Shown here: in pieces, positions 21,435 through 33,417 of the stretch | How positions within the stretch are numbered: position 1 is the stretch's first letter | How the letters are laid out: every line of letters begins with the position of its first letter | Program-made: the position numbers and the translations under genes | From: Vombatus ursinus | Lineage: Eukaryota; Chordata; Mammalia; Diprotodontia; Vombatidae | DNA length: 64,000 nucleotides | Assembly: GCF_900497805.2 (NCBI RefSeq) | Contig: NW_020954585.1 | Location: 39,294,527-39,358,526 of the forward strand | Reading direction: 5' to 3' | Notes under the pieces: generated by a model | Told to the model about the DNA's origin: nothing | The model's database searches: none | Seen by the model: the letters and a program-made list of their open reading frames with translations, nothing else

Positions 21435-21745
21435 TCAGTTTGATATTGTTGTTGTTTGTCTTTCATTTTAAAAGAGGACCATTCACGTCAGGAAAGTGAT
21501 GTTTTGACTTGCATATGAATTGGATTTAAGTGAGGCAGAGCTGCACAAAGTCATCAGCCTCACTTTCTCCTCCAGAATCATTGAAGTCCAGCAGCAATAC
21601 AAAGGTCAAGATAATTGATAATAGTCTGGAATACAGAGGGTGAACTTGGCCTTTTTAAATTAAGGTCTCTCCTCGGTTTGTTTGTCTGAGGCCATGCCTA
21701 TTCAGTGACTAAGAGCTGAGACAAAGGATTGCCCAATTTACTATC
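21435..21745 (+). repeat. RTE-linked marsupial SINE (RTESINE-like)
   Basis: Starts TTGTTGTTTGTCTTTC and AAAGAGGACCATTCACGTCA, then TGAATTGGATTTAAGTGAGG, AGCCTCACTTTCTCCTCCAG and TTCAGTGACTAAGAGCTGAG. I recall this series from marsupial SINEs tied to RTE LINEs; the name is from memory. A shorter copy is at 47738. Confidence 0.6.
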
Positions 21746-21779
21746 ACTGAGTTGGATATTATTCTAATGCACAAAGTTG

Positions 21780-22780
21780 TAAATAAATCAATCTAAAAAA
21801 GCAAATTTTTAAACACTACACTACACCAATTAAGATAGCAATCAACTAGCAAAATGTTATAAAAATAGTGCTGTCCTATTTCTACAATAAAAAAGTAAAG
21901 TTGAATAATGACCAAGTTGAAGATCAAAATCCAAAAATAGTAACACATTATGCTAAAGGTAAACAAAATATAAATATATTATATCAAAATGTATAGGATA
22001 CAATTAAGGTAGTTCTCAGAAGTAAAATGTATATTCTGAAATATATATTCTATATTAATGAAAGAGAAAAAGAAAGTTAATAAAGTTTTCAGTCATGAAC
22101 CAATTAATATATCAAAATTAGGCCTGAAGTTGTTAAAATAACAAGAGATAATAAGAGACTGAAATAATATAATATAATATAACAAAAAGATGAGCTTAAT
22201 TAAAAAGCAGTAAAATTGATAAACAATTATCAAAGGTATATAAAATTGGAGAGGGGAGGGTCAGAGTGTCAAAATCAGAAATGAGAAAAGAGAGACTACA
22301 GTGAATAGGGAAAAAAAGGAAGAAAATTGTCAGAGACTAAAGTAATATGCCAACAAAACTAAGACTAGAACAGAAATCAATGTATATTTACAAAAGTAGA
22401 AACTATAATAAATAAAAAATAGCAATAAGCATTATATATAAGTTAATATAGAAGACAATATAAATTCACAATTGTCAAATATTTTAAAATAATACCTATA
22501 CTCTATAAACTTTTCAAAAATGAAAAAAGATGGTATTCTACCTATTTTTCCACTAAGATAAATATGGCTCTTATCCCTAGACCTAGCAGTGATAAGACAG
22601 ACAAAGAAAACCTATGAGCCAACATAGTTAAATAATATTAACGTCAAAATATTAAACATTGTGGTTAGAACATAAGATGTATTTTTTGAAAATAGAATTG
22701 TACATTTTTATAAGATATGAAAAATTGTCCAACATTAATAACTAGGTAAACTCAGATTAACACAATGCTCAAGTATCATC
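21780..22780 (+). mobile_element. Degenerate L1 ORF2 segment
   Basis: A-rich sequence whose broken translation recalls the stretch between endonuclease and RT of L1 ORF2 (MRKERLQ near 22280) and the RT opening (MALIPRPSSDKTDKENL near 22565, compare the family's LIPKPGxxxxxxENYRPI). Many stops and frame changes. Old copy. Confidence 0.5.
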
Positions 22781-23330
22781 TTATACTCCAAAAAAAATGG
22801 AATTTGTGGTTTAAAATAAGATATATAAACATAAAGTATTTCCTTTGTTCATTTGAATTTATTTTTATTGATGGGTACAAAATGTAGAATAAAATACCAT
22901 TTCTTATACTTCTGGGAAATAAAACAAGCAAATAAGTAAGTAAATAGTTGACTGGATAGATACATAAATGAATATGTACAAATATGTTTGTATGTATCTA
23001 TGTAAAATGAAGTCAAAGATTTTTTATTCTTTAGCTATAAGGAAAAATGGCACTGATTTAGTGCTGGTTCCAATAGTCTCTTCTTCTATCCTCTTACCTC
23101 TATTGACTTAATCCTTCTTTCAGTTTTGGTGCAAATATATGGTTCTTATTTACCTCAATATGAGGCGAATAATCTGAAAGCAAGAATAGCAGTGTTTTTT
23201 TTTTCCTGGCTGGAATACTGTTGCACTTTTCTGAGAGCAGTAAAATAGCAAAGAAAATTCAAAAACTTTTTTTTTCCTTTTAGTAGTGGAGAATGTTTGC
23301 TGAAAGTTGTAGACTTACTTAATTTCACAT
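22781..23330. other. Unassigned AT-rich DNA
   Basis: Only a short TAAG/GATA-like run near 22930-22990. No gene seen. Confidence 0.45.
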
Positions 23331-23334
23331 TCTA

Positions 23335-23440
23335 TCTCTTGTGCTAACCAAAAATAGGCAGGCAGGAAACAAATATTTATTACATGCTTACTGTGTGTCA
23401 GACACTGTGCTAAGCAGTGGACATACAAATAAAAGCAAAG

Positions 23441-23474
<34 letters not shown>

Positions 23475-23800
23475 ACAACAGTCCCTACACTCAAGGAGCT
23501 TACATTCTCATGAAGGAAGGCAATACATAAAAGAAAGTTGAAAAGGAAAGATGGAGATGGGTAGGTACTCATATGCTGGTATGACAGCAAAGTCTGTAGA
23601 GTCAAAAGTATAGCCATGAAGAGAATGAAGTGTGGCAGTCCTGGGTTTGTTCCCCAAATGAAAGCCCTAGAACAAACTTATTAATAAAAGAAGAGGACCA
23701 GATGATAGATGGATGTTCCAAGGTGAGATGGCTCCAAGTGCCAAGGGAAGTTCCATGGTGAAAAGAACACAGTTCTGGAAGTCTAGAGAGATAGAAGCAC
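23335..23800 (+). repeat. Common marsupial interspersed repeat with internal A-tract
   Basis: TTACTGTGTGTCAGACACTG, then CTAAGCAGTGGACATAC, an (AAAC)/A tract near 23440-23475, then CTCAAGGAGCTTACATTCTC; the later part (GGTGAGATGGCTCC near 23720) probably belongs to the same repeat. Related pieces lie at 12690, 37190, 38490 and 52740. Family not named with certainty. Confidence 0.55.
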
Positions 23801-25055
23801 AAAAATAAACTAAGCTATTACAATAAACTAATGAGAGGAGAAAAATGTGACGTTAAGAGAAAATACTTGTTTCAGGGGGCCTGGTTACTATAATAGTCTC
23901 CAAATTTAAAAAAAACTTATTCAGAGTACAAGAAAGTTCAGTAGATAAATCATTTTGGAATGGAGAGGAGGAAGGTCACTGCAGTGGGAGGTCATCTTAC
24001 GAGGTCAATAGTAAATTAACTTTCAAGCACAAATTTTTTTTAAATATTGCATATTCTATTATCTTTACATTTGAAATGATTGACTAAGTTATACATTTTC
24101 TATATAAAATATAGAGAAAAAAACTTAAAACTTCTACTTTGGGGGATTAACTCCCCGGTAACTAAATTTTAAATCTGATATTAGTGTAGTGGGATTCATT
24201 TGAAGTGAAATATTATTCAGGTTTGGAAGCTATTATTCAACTTTGGCACAGTAGTTTCTGATGTTTTATTTCAAATATGGAGAGTGTGAAACAGTGATAA
24301 ATGATTGTCTGATCTGATTTCCATAGTGAATTTGTAAAGTTGTTTGACAACTATGAGTCCAACAGGAATGATGCATAAGTCAAAATAAAGGGGGGCTGGC
24401 AATATGCATTTCATTTTTCATCTACCCACATCACAATCACTATTGCCTAAAGTAACTTGAACATTTACTTATTCAAGTTACAGTTACAGTGGTCTTGAAA
24501 TTGGTTAACTTTAAAATAATTCCTCCATGTTACTTCAAATGGAAATTTCTGAGGGGTGGGGAGTCAGAGAATTAAAGTTCTTGATTATATTTGGATTCCA
24601 TTCATTAGTAATGTGGGCAGTTAGAACTAGAAGTTGACAGCCACTAAAGAGTTGCTCTAGCATAGAGAATATCATTCAAGTTGAATCTTGATGAGATGAA
24701 TTTTAATGAATCCTTCCTTTTGCATTGAAGTCTAATCCTTCTTCAAAGTGGATTCAAATTTATCACAAAATCAGGAATGACTATTGGTCTATCATATATA
24801 GGGTATGCCATAGAACAGAGACCCATAAAATCCATGGTCTGTTATTTCACATGAGACTGGTACTGAGCAAGGTAACAGTACACAATACTAAAAATCTTTC
24901 AGGTTATGGCTCTTGATCTCAGGAACTGTGCCAATACTCATTCCAGTAAGAAGTATAGGAAGAAAGAAACCCACTTGCGTAATGTCTATTGGAGTTTTGA
25001 ATATGTGATTCTATGATCCTATGAAGGGTGGGGCAGACATTGTCTACATAACATA
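23801..25055. other. Unassigned intergenic DNA
   Basis: More than 1.2 kb without a repeat I recognise. Open frames are short. A candidate for unique sequence. Confidence 0.45.
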
Positions 25056-25059
25056 GCAT

Positions 25060-25140
25060 GGGGGGAGACAGTGTTGCTCAGTAGATAGAGTGTCAACCTT
25101 AGAGACAGAAAGCCCCGGGTTCGAGCTCTACCTCTGACAC
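25060..25140 (+). repeat. tRNA-derived SINE head
   Basis: An A-box-like stretch, GTTGCTCAGTAGATAGAGTG, and a B-box-like stretch, GGGTTCGAGCTCTACC, correctly spaced. The copy breaks off at an L2 fragment. Confidence 0.7.
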
Positions 25141-26212
25141 CATATCATCTCTATGCTGATGATTCTCAACTCTACCTATGGAGACCTAATTTCTCTGCTG
25201 ACTTCCAGTCTCAGATCTCCAACTGCCTTTCAGATATCTCAAAATGGATGTCTAGGAGACATCTTAAACTCAACTTATTCAAAACTAAACTCATTATCTT
25301 TCCACCTAAATCCTTCCTCCTTCTAAACATACCTATTGCGGTTGAAGAAACCAACATCCCCCCAGTTTTCAAGGCTTGCAAACTTGATGTCGTCCTAGAC
25401 TACACATTATCTCTCACAACCCTCTACCCTGCCCCATATCTAATCTGTTGCCAAGGCCTGGCAATTTCATCTTTGTAATATCACTCCAATATGCTCCCTT
25501 GTCTCCTCTGATACTACCACCACCCTGATACAGGTCCTCATCACCTCCCACTTAGACTATGACAATAGCCCTGCAGATTAATCTGCCTGCCAAAAATCTT
25601 TCCCTACTCTGAGCCATTCTCCATTTAGCTACCAAAGTGAATTTCTCAAAGTGCAGGTCCAGCCACATCACTCCACTCCACCCCCTACTTAATAAGCATC
25701 AGTGGCTACCAATCACATCCAAGATCAAATACAAAATCCTCTGGCATTCAAATCCTTTTATAACCTAGTTACACTCCCACACCAACCTTTCCATTCTTCT
25801 TCTCCCTTATATTCCAGTACATACTCTTTGATCCAGTGACACTAGCCTCCTTAATGTGACCCAAACAAAATAATCTGTCTCTCAGCTCTGGCCATTTTCT
25901 CTAGCTGTCCTCTATACCTAGAATGTTCTTGTCTTCATCTCCATCTCCTGGTTTGCTGGCTTCCTTTGAATCAAAATTAAAATCCCACTTTCTACCTTAA
26001 GCTAACCCCTCTTAATTCTAGTGCTTTCATTCTATAAATTATTTTCAATATATCCTGTATATAGCTTATTTATATATATTTGTTGGTGGTCTCCCTTATT
26101 GCATTGCGAGCTCCTTGAAGGTAGGTACTACCTTTTCCCTTTCTTTGTATCTCCAGTGCTTAGCACAGTACCTGGCACATAATAAGCACTTAATAAATGC
26201 TTATTAACTGTC
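25141..26212 (+). mobile_element. L2 LINE, 3' kilobase with ORF2 C-terminal part
   Basis: The frame at 25248 gives MSRRHLKLNLFKTKLIIFPP, the L2 ORF2 motif WMSxxxLKLNxxKTExLxFxP, followed by VVLDYTLSL (family GVxLDSxLS). Downstream come the usual C-terminal blocks and the 3' end GAGCTCCTTGAAGGTAGG, GCTTAGCACAGTACCTGGC and AATAAATGCTTATT. Broken by several stops and frameshifts. Confidence 0.85.
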
Positions 26213-26214
26213 AT

Positions 26215-26385
26215 GTATGACCTTGGTGTTATGACCCTGGGCAAATTTTTCCGTGCTCTAATCAGCTGTCTATTAATTGCAGAGAAGGCATTTATTTGCA
26301 TTGATAGAGGGAGTTTCCTCACATGGAACTTTCCTATAGGAAAAAAGTCACAAGTCCAATCCCTATCTCTGTATAATGTATCAGC
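26215..26385 (+). repeat. Mar1-like SINE tail
   Basis: Reads TGACCCTGGGCAAATTTTTC, AATTGCAGAGAAGGCAT and TTGATAGAGGGAGTTTCCTC, the same tail as at 15700. It follows the L2 3' end directly. Confidence 0.6.
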
Positions 26386-27130
26386 TGCAGGCTAGTAATT
26401 TCTGTTTTTCTGTTTGCCTCACCTCAGAACATGTAACTTTGTCTCCTCTTCCTGACAGATTTTCTAAATAAGGTTTGGGAGAAAGTATATTCTGTAGAAG
26501 ATAAAATGAATCTTGTTACTACTATTTTACTAAATTCATCTAAAATAATTTACTATTTAATCCATTTTAAAATGGATATTCAAATATGTTTTGAGATTTT
26601 GGGATTGTTTAAATGTGATTGAGGTTATATGCTTTCAAAATAACATTTGGGGATATATTTAGGAAAATAAAAACAATAAAAAAAATTTGAGTTATTTTTG
26701 AAAATGTGCATAATAAGTATAATTTTCATTATTTATAAACTCATCCCTCCAATAATTTGCTACTTTGATGCCTCATTGTGGCATGGATATAATCCTTGGT
26801 CTTGAATGGTCTTGTCAACAGAGTTCCAAAGTAGAGGTTCCAGACAGTTCCTGTCTATCATCTGAGAACTGGTTTATTTAAGATCAGTCCTTTAATCAGA
26901 AAGATGGCTCTCAGTTGACGAATGTTTTGACTAGAAACTCATGAAGCCTTCTACTAAATATGAATGATTTGGAATCTGAATTATTGTAGTGAATATAAAA
27001 ATCAATGAAATCTCAGATTATTTTCCTTCATTTGACAATCCTAATTCCTTCTGCTGTCATTCTATGTCCTCCCCTTCATTTCTGAGCTGCAAGAGATATA
27101 TTCAGTGTCTTTATTTCCTCACAGTCTTCT
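26386..27130. other. Unassigned AT-rich DNA
   Basis: No repeat or gene recognised. Confidence 0.45.
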
Positions 27131-27134
27131 CCCT

Positions 27135-27265
27135 CCTCCATCCCTTTTGGAGAGACAAGGAGAGAGAGAGATACCAACTGAGAGCAGGGAGGCAGAGAAA
27201 GTAAGACAGAGAGACAAAGAAGAGGAGAGATACAGAGAGATACAAAGAAGAGAGACAAACAGACT
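27135..27265. repeat. (GA)n-rich purine tract
   Basis: Impure GAGA/GACA units, one of three such tracts in the window (also 39118 and 40376). Confidence 0.8.
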
Positions 27266-27469
27266 GACCCCCAAGTGAATTTTCTTACAACTAGAATCAG
27301 TCCTTGATCCTCTTGGCCAGAATATATCTGAGTGTTTTCTGTAGGATTATTTCCTCCCCTCACCCCCAAGACAGTTTAATAAGCACCTAGGATAGATCTA
27401 CAAAAGAAACAGATATAGATCTCAAGAAAATCAATTTATATTAGTTTATGACAACTCTGGTAAAATATA

Positions 27470-27595
27470 CGTGTGTATGTATACTCATGTGTATATGTAT
27501 ATATGTGTATATATATGTATGTGTATGTGTGTATGTGTATATATATATATATACACACACACAGATGTGTGTGTGTGTGTGTGTATAAACTACAA
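27470..27595. repeat. TG/TA compound microsatellite
   Basis: Alternating TGTATG, (TA)7-8, (CA)5, then (TG)10. The purine-pyrimidine alternation could favour Z-DNA (inference). The 60-codon frame across it is an artefact of the repeat. Confidence 0.9.
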
Positions 27596-27954
27596 AATGA
27601 AATGATTTATAGATCATGTGGGTATCCCCAAACCATCAAGTTTTATCCAAGGTAAAGCACCAACACAGATCCTTCTTATCCCAGATTAAGGATCAAAGTA
27701 TTCAATGATTCTCACAACATAAGTCTCCCAAAAATAGTAAAATTGGATTGTGTCTAATTCTGAGAAGAAAAAAGAAGGGCTATCAGAATTAAACACTGAT
27801 TTCTTGATTTCATATGAGATGCTACTTTGGGGAAAACCAGTGAGATCATGGGATTGGTTATGCTGGATGGTTATGCTTGGCTCTACATCATTTTGAGGAA
27901 ATACTGATTGATAACCTGTGGTACAGAGACTCTAACCTTTTTCACCTTCAGTAT

Positions 27955-28075
27955 CTCTTCTTTTTTGTTTCACTCTCCTTTTCTTATTTTCTTTCTTACT
28001 TTCCTTTCTGTTTCTTTTTTCCTATTCCTTGTCTTTTCTGTCTTTTTGATTTTCTTCTTTTCTGTTTGTGCCCAA
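27955..28075. repeat. Pyrimidine-rich low-complexity DNA
   Basis: T-rich with C (TTTTC, CTTTCT), no fixed unit. It produces leucine- and phenylalanine-rich chance frames. Confidence 0.7.
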
Positions 28076-28279
28076 GACGTAAGTGGTATGTCTAGACATC
28101 ACTTCTAGGGGCTCTTAGCACTAAAAAGAGTGCTGGCTCTGGAACTTGGGAAAACTTTGTTGTGAAATGAGCATCCTTTGATGTCCCTGTGATCATCAGC
28201 ATTGCCAGATAATTCAGTGTCCCTCTCTTAAGTAGACTACTTTTCAAAAATGTGTTTCTAAAAATGTTACATATGGAAA

Positions 28280-28520
28280 CATAAGAATAATAGACAATTG
28301 CATAACATTTTAAAACTTGAAAAGTGATCCACATCCATTATTTCACTTGATCATTGTAACAGTCCTATTAGTACACTGTAGATAGTACAGGTATTATTAT
28401 TCCCATTTTAGAGGTGATAAAACTGAAGCTTAAAAAGATTTAAGAAATTTCCCAAAGTCACACAACTAGCAACTTTAAGAAAAATAATTAAATCCATATC
28501 TTCCCACTCCAAGTTCACTG
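28280..28520 (-). repeat. MIR/THER1-type SINE
   Basis: Antisense core with GGTATTATTATTCCCATTTT, GTGATAAAACTGAAGC and CCCAAAGTCACACAACTAGC. Confidence 0.75.
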
Positions 28521-28524
28521 ATCT

Positions 28525-28730
28525 TTTTGGAGGCAACATGATTCAATGGGGAAAGGGCCCTAGATGTTGTATCAGAGGATCTGGGTTCAAATCTTGACTT
28601 TGCTCTGTATTATTGTGTAACCTTTGGTAAGTCATTTAATTTATCAAGTTTTGCTCTCTTGTCTAAAAAAAGAGGGAATTGGACTAGATGACCTCTTAAA
28701 TCTGTAATCCCATGTTCCTATGTCTTTCTA
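28525..28730 (+). repeat. MIR/MON1-type SINE, long-tail form
   Basis: GGATCTGGGTTCAAATCTTG head; the core lacks the ATAATAATAG block and ends in the alternative tail GGACTAGATGACCTCTTAAA. The same tail form is at 31395, 38310, 40590, 42885, 54295 and 63215. Confidence 0.75.
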
Positions 28731-30045
28731 CTATGCCACTTAAATGAGAAAGTTCAGAAAAGAATGCCATCCTATTTCTCTCCTTTGCCTATAGAACATT
28801 ATAGATAAAATGGTGATAGGTATTTCAAATGAAAGCCAAAATCCTGCAAGAAACATATAAATGGAAGATAAAATATCCATCCTGGGGAATGGGCCATTCA
28901 CTTTATGGAGATAAAGTGATTTATTTCCCATCTTGTCCTTCTCTGGATTTTAATAGATTTCTGTAGGTCAATCCCACCCCCAGTTTTGGAATACTCATCT
29001 TCCTTATCTCACACCTCTGACATCTGTGTCTTCTCAGAGCACCAGGTCAGTAGCCATGTTTTCCATTATCATTTTATCATCTTCACCTCAAAATGATTTC
29101 TTACCTCCTCATATTTTCCAAAAGCATGCTCTCCCGATGTTCTTTTTCCCCTATCACTTTCTGCCTTGTATCATAGTACATATCCCAAACCCCTAGTAGA
29201 TTATAAATTCCACAAGACTGGGCATAAATAGGCTGCAACCCATAAATAAAGAATTATTCAGGCAAAACTGTAAAAAAATACCATCAAATCAGTGTCAAAT
29301 TAAAAAAAAAATAAGATGGACTTCCTGCGCCAGGAGCAATGGTGGACTTCTAAATGCTCCATTGATATCTTTACCATGTTGAGTGGACTCATTCAAGAAA
29401 AGTTATGGAAGATGCAAATGAGTACCAACCCAGTTCCATTTAATCATGTAACATCTTTACAAAGGGAATAGTTACTTCAAAGCTATAACAAGAACAAAAT
29501 ACATTTTCCCCATTACCAGAGGGGTATATGGTTCCCCAACACCACTTTGGTCTCTGGGGGCAGGAGACTTATAGCTTAGCTCAGTTCCTATGCCATGAAG
29601 TTCATGTCCAGATGTACTATGACTGGCATAAGAGCCCTCATCTCAGTTTCCAATGGCCTGCCTGGGTGGAAGGTCATTCTACAAGATGACTCCTTGTTCG
29701 TTGGGGTATCAATGCTATGATTGCTATGGAACCTAGAAATAAAAATGTTGGGATGCCAGAGTATCTTCATGATCCTTCATAACTTGCAAAGTTGGAGACA
29801 TTAACCTAAAACATAGGGGAAAAAACAAACAAATAAATGTCTAGCCAGGGAATGCAGCCCATATTTCAGGGCTACGTAGCCTCAGAGTGGAGAAAACCTG
29901 ATGACCTCTCCCCTTACAGCATCAACTCTCATTTGAAGCTATGGGCAAAGAATTCACACTACCAAGAACAGAGCAGTCAAAAGAACTGAGACAAGAGTGA
30001 AGGCAGAATTTGACTAGTCCTATAAGAACTTCCCTTACACATCAT
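28731..30045. other. Unassigned intergenic DNA
   Basis: Contains a short L2-like run near 29195 (ATTATAAATTCCACAAGACTGG). The somewhat GC-richer part 29500-29790 has a 60-codon minus-strand frame without motif. Confidence 0.4.
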
Positions 30046-30150
30046 CATGTCTCTTCTGATCACTATCTACCCAAGTGCCAGTCCACATAAGTTCCTTGAG
30101 AGCAAGGACTTCTTTTGCCTTTCTTCATTCTTTCATTCCTTCATTAACAG
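30046..30150 (+). repeat. L2-like 3' end
   Basis: ACATAAGTTCCTTGAGAGC and AAGGACTTCTTTTGCC, then CATTCTTTCATTCCTTCATT. The next 650 bp to 30800 are unassigned apart from GTGCTTCTACTAAGCC near 30700, a weak interspersed-repeat phrase. Confidence 0.55.
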
Positions 30151-30804
30151 GAGAAACTTATGTGCGGCAATGCTGGTCTTTCACAAGGCACCTTAGAGAA
30201 CCAATTAGCTGAAAAAAAATACACAGCATTACATGGTTAATAAATCGTAACAAGTTAAAGAATCTTGTTTCCCTAAGGAGTTTTATAAATAGGGTGTTCT
30301 GGGATGGCATCTATGTAATCCTGCCTAGATGGGCATATGAATTACTGCAGTACCTCTGATATCCCTCCCAGGGCTTTGCTTCTTTGTGTATGACTGAACA
30401 ATTCTAGTTTACATTTTATGTCTGTGTCCTCCTATCTGCAGACTGCATGCAAGGAATCAACAACAATAAAAATATTTGTTTCCCTGTTGTTTCATTCAGA
30501 AATAAATACTTGTTCATATGAAGGGGGAAATAGTGGAGAGGAGCCAAAAGACCTAGAAGAATTGTTGATCGTTTCCATCCTAACTACAAGAAAGAAAGAA
30601 AAAAAAAAGTACTTCATTCTCTCCCAACTCCCACCAACTGATGCAAATCTGGAAGAGCAATACATCAACAAGCAGAAAACATTAATGGAGCATCTAAAAT
30701 GGTGCTTCTACTAAGCCTTCTACTAAGCACTGGCGTTACAATTACAGAAGTGTGATATTCTGTTGCTTTAAGTAGCTTACATTTTAATTGAAGTTTCAGA
30801 GTAA

Positions 30805-31145
30805 GCTGTTTTGGTGTAATTGTGTAATGGAAAGCACCTTGTACTTGGACTAAGAATACCTAAGCTCAAATTTTGTACCTGCTACTGATGAGCTGTGGGA
30901 GCTTGATTACTTCACCTTTTTGAAGCTTAGCTAACATTTATACAGTGTTTTAAGGTTTGTAAAATCTTACAAATATGAAGTCATTTGATCCTTATAACAG
31001 CCTTGGTAACGAGATGCTATTATTGTCCCCATTTTACAGATGAGGAAACTAAGGCAAATGGAGGTTAAGCAACTTGCTCAGCATCATACATCTTGGTCAC
31101 CTTTGAACTCAGGTCTTTCTAACTTCAATTCCAAAATTTTCTTCA
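30805..31145. repeat. Two MIR-type SINEs, tail to tail
   Basis: 30805-30920 is a sense head (GGACTAAGAATACCTAAGC, then GAGCTGTGGGAGCTTG). 30925-31145 is antisense: TTATACAGTGTTTTAAGG, CATTTTACAGATGAGGAAAC, TTTGAACTCAGGTCTTTC. Confidence 0.7.
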
Positions 31146-31244
31146 CCTCTAAAATGAGGGTAAGACTTGTGTATGCTATGTTGGCCTTAGTCTTCTCAGT
31201 ATTTACACCACCCACCCCCATTCAAGTCTTTGAAGCCCATCTTT

Positions 31245-31615
31245 GATAATCACTACTGTGGGCCCATGGTCAAGTTACTTAACTTCTCTGAGCTCCAGTT
31301 TCTGCATCTGTAAAATAAGGGTTATCATATCGGTAGCTCTTGCTGGCCTGTTATAAGGATACATAGCTGAAAAGTTATATAAAAGTTGGTGTGGTTAAAA
31401 GGTGCCTTGGCTTTGAAATCAGACATATGAATTCAAATACTAACTTTACCACTTAGTACCTATGTGAACTTCAACTAGCTTATATTTTAGTTCTAAGAAC
31501 TTAAGTTCCATTTTCGTTCTATAGAAAACTAAGACCCTCAATTTTCTCATCTGTAAAATGGAGGCATTGGCCCAAATAGCCTCTAAGGTCTTCTCCAGCT
31601 CTAAATGCATGATAA
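31245..31615 (+). repeat. Two MIR-type SINEs in tandem
   Basis: 31245-31390 (GTCAAGTTACTTAACTTC, CATCTGTAAAATAAGGG) is followed at once by 31395-31615 (CTTTGAAATCAGACATATG, TCATCTGTAAAATGGAGGC, tail CAAATAGCCTCTAAGG). The two have different 3' tails, so they are separate insertions. Confidence 0.7.
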
Positions 31616-31950
31616 TAAAGAGTTTTATAACCCTAAAAACATTTTAAACGTTGTTATTACTAGTAAATAGTAGTCACAAGAATACGCAAAAATACTTTTT
31701 CCTTTCCTGTTTCATGGGCCGTCCTTCTTCAGTTACATTACCTTTCTCCCTGTGCATCAGTAAAACTGCCCAATACCATACGTATGAACATTTCTTATTT
31801 TGTGAAAATGTCTTAACTTCTTCTCTTTTTCTCCATTTACACAATAGACCTCCCCTCCCCCCACTCCTGTATCTTGTCTCTTTTGGTGCTGATCTAATTT
31901 CATGTGTCCTTGAGTATGCAGTTAGTATTTAGCTACTAGATTTTCTAGAC
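31616..31950. other. Unassigned DNA
   Basis: The 93-codon frame at 31651 has no domain that I recognise and no repeat signature; probably chance. Confidence 0.4.
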
Positions 31951-32096
31951 TTTTTTTTTTTGGTGAGGCAATTGGGGTTAAGTGATTTGCCCAAGTTCAC
32001 ACAGCTAGTAAGTGTCAAGCGTCTGAGGCCAGATTTGAACTTAGGTCCTTCTAACTCCAAGGCTGGAGCTTTATCCACTATGCCACCTAGCTGCCC
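31951..32096 (-). repeat. WSINE-like SINE, tandem copy 1
   Basis: Antisense with its A tail (T run 31951-31961) first, then GGTTAAGTGATTTGCCC, CACACAGCTAGTAAGTGTC and CCACCTAGCTGCCC. Near full length. Confidence 0.9.
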
Positions 32097-32100
32097 TGAA

Positions 32101-32253
32101 TTTTTTTTTTTTTTTTTTGGTTAGGCAATGGGGTTAAGTGACTTGCCCAGGGTCACACAGCTAGTAAGTATTACGTGTCTGAGTCCGGATTTGAACTCAG
32201 GTCCTCCTAAATTCAGGGCTGGTGCTCTATCCACTGTGCCACCTAACTACCCC
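32101..32253 (-). repeat. WSINE-like SINE, tandem copy 2
   Basis: Same family and orientation with an 18-19 bp T run. It starts four bases after the head of copy 1 ends. Confidence 0.9.
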
Positions 32254-32407
32254 AATTTTTTTTTTGGCTGAGGCAATCAGGGTTAAATGACTTGCCCAGG
32301 GTCACACAGCTAGTAAGTGTCATGTCAAGTGTCTGAGGTCAGATTTGAACTCAGGTCCTCCTGACACCAAGGCCAGAGTTCTATCCACTGCACCACATAG
32401 CTGCCCC
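32254..32407 (-). repeat. WSINE-like SINE, tandem copy 3
   Basis: Same family. It carries a small internal repeat (GTGTCATGTCAAGTGTC) not found in the other copies. No spacer separates it from copy 2. Confidence 0.9.
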
Positions 32408-32590
32408 ATTTTTTTGTTTATTTTTGTTTGTTTGGTTGGTTTTTTGCTCTTTGGTGAGGTAATCAGGGTTAAGTGACTTGCCCAGGGTCACACAACTAGT
32501 AAATGTTAAGTGTCTGAGGCTGGATTTGAACTCAGGTCCTCCTGACTCCAAGGCCCAGAAGTTCTCCATCCAACTCCAACAACTACCTCA
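32408..32590 (-). repeat. WSINE-like SINE, tandem copy 4
   Basis: Longer, impure tail (TTTG/TTGG units), then the usual body, and a degraded head ending in CAACTACCTC. Probably the oldest of the four, since its tail would have been the landing site for copy 3. Confidence 0.85.
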
Positions 32591-32999
32591 AAGGGTGTTT
32601 GGAGGGATAAAATGAAGAATTCATGTAAATCTCAGTAGTATTTAAGGCACAATACAAATGCAAGTTTCCATTATTACTGATCCACTAAACTCTCACTCTA
32701 ATATTTCATTAAGATTTGAAGGCTACCCTAAGCGACTGAAGGCAATGACAATGGAGCATAGATTCTGGAGGAGCCTCTAAAATTGGAAAGAATTCAAGTA
32801 TAGACCTAGTGAAAGACTGTATTCTGTCAGCTAACCTGTCAGCAGGTTAGCCATGTATGGAAAGGCTTGGTACACTGGTGATAACTGATTTTGGGTTTTG
32901 GTTTTGGCCAAAGCAATTCATGAAGACAGTATACATATGAAGAGAGAAAGTAGTCGAGCTCTTCATAACTATAAGATGTACCCATATTAAAGGTAGCTG
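32591..32999. other. Unassigned; short MIR tail then unique-looking DNA
   Basis: 32595-32660 resembles a MIR tail (GGATAAAATGAAGAATTC, TTTAAGGCACAATACAAATG). The rest is unassigned. Confidence 0.4.
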
Positions 33000-33235
33000 T
33001 ATGGGATAGTGAACAAAGCAGTAGACCTGGTATAAGGAGAGATCTGAATTCAGATCTCACCGAAGCACTTAAAAGCTATGGCACTCTGGACAAGTCAACC
33101 TCAGTTTCCTTATCTGTAAAATTGAGATAATAATATCGTCTACCTTGCAGGGTTGTTGTGATGATAAAATGAAATAATGTATATGGAGTATTTTGTAAAC
33201 TGTAAAGGTCAACATAAATAATACGTTATTAAGAA
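33000..33235 (+). repeat. MIR/THER1-type SINE
   Basis: TCCTTATCTGTAAAATTGAG, ATAATAATATCGTCTACC, GCAGGGTTGTTGTGATG and a TAAA-type 3' end. Full core and tail. Confidence 0.8.
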
Positions 33236-33417
33236 TGGGTCCTTGAAGTGTCATGGTCATCACCAATATTTTGTATTTTAAGAAGAAATAGTCATGGTAG
33301 TGGAACTCGGCAAGACACAGAAAAAATATATAACTTGAAAGGAACAAAGCATAGGTATTATGATTCCATGGGGGAAAATGAATGGCTTATAATACCAAAT
33401 TAGAGAAAAGGGAATAA

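Noticed and set aside
25060-25140. tRNA gene with A and B boxes
   Set aside because: The promoter boxes fit, but the sequence does not fold as a cloverleaf by eye and breaks off; it is a SINE head.
29300-29790. Possible processed gene copy, because of GC-richer sequence after an A run
   Set aside because: Neither strand gives a protein I recognise and the frame of 60 codons lacks motifs.
31951-32590. CRISPR-like array because of regular spacing of about 150 bp
   Set aside because: Units are whole SINEs with A tails in a mammalian genome; there are no short repeats with unique spacers.
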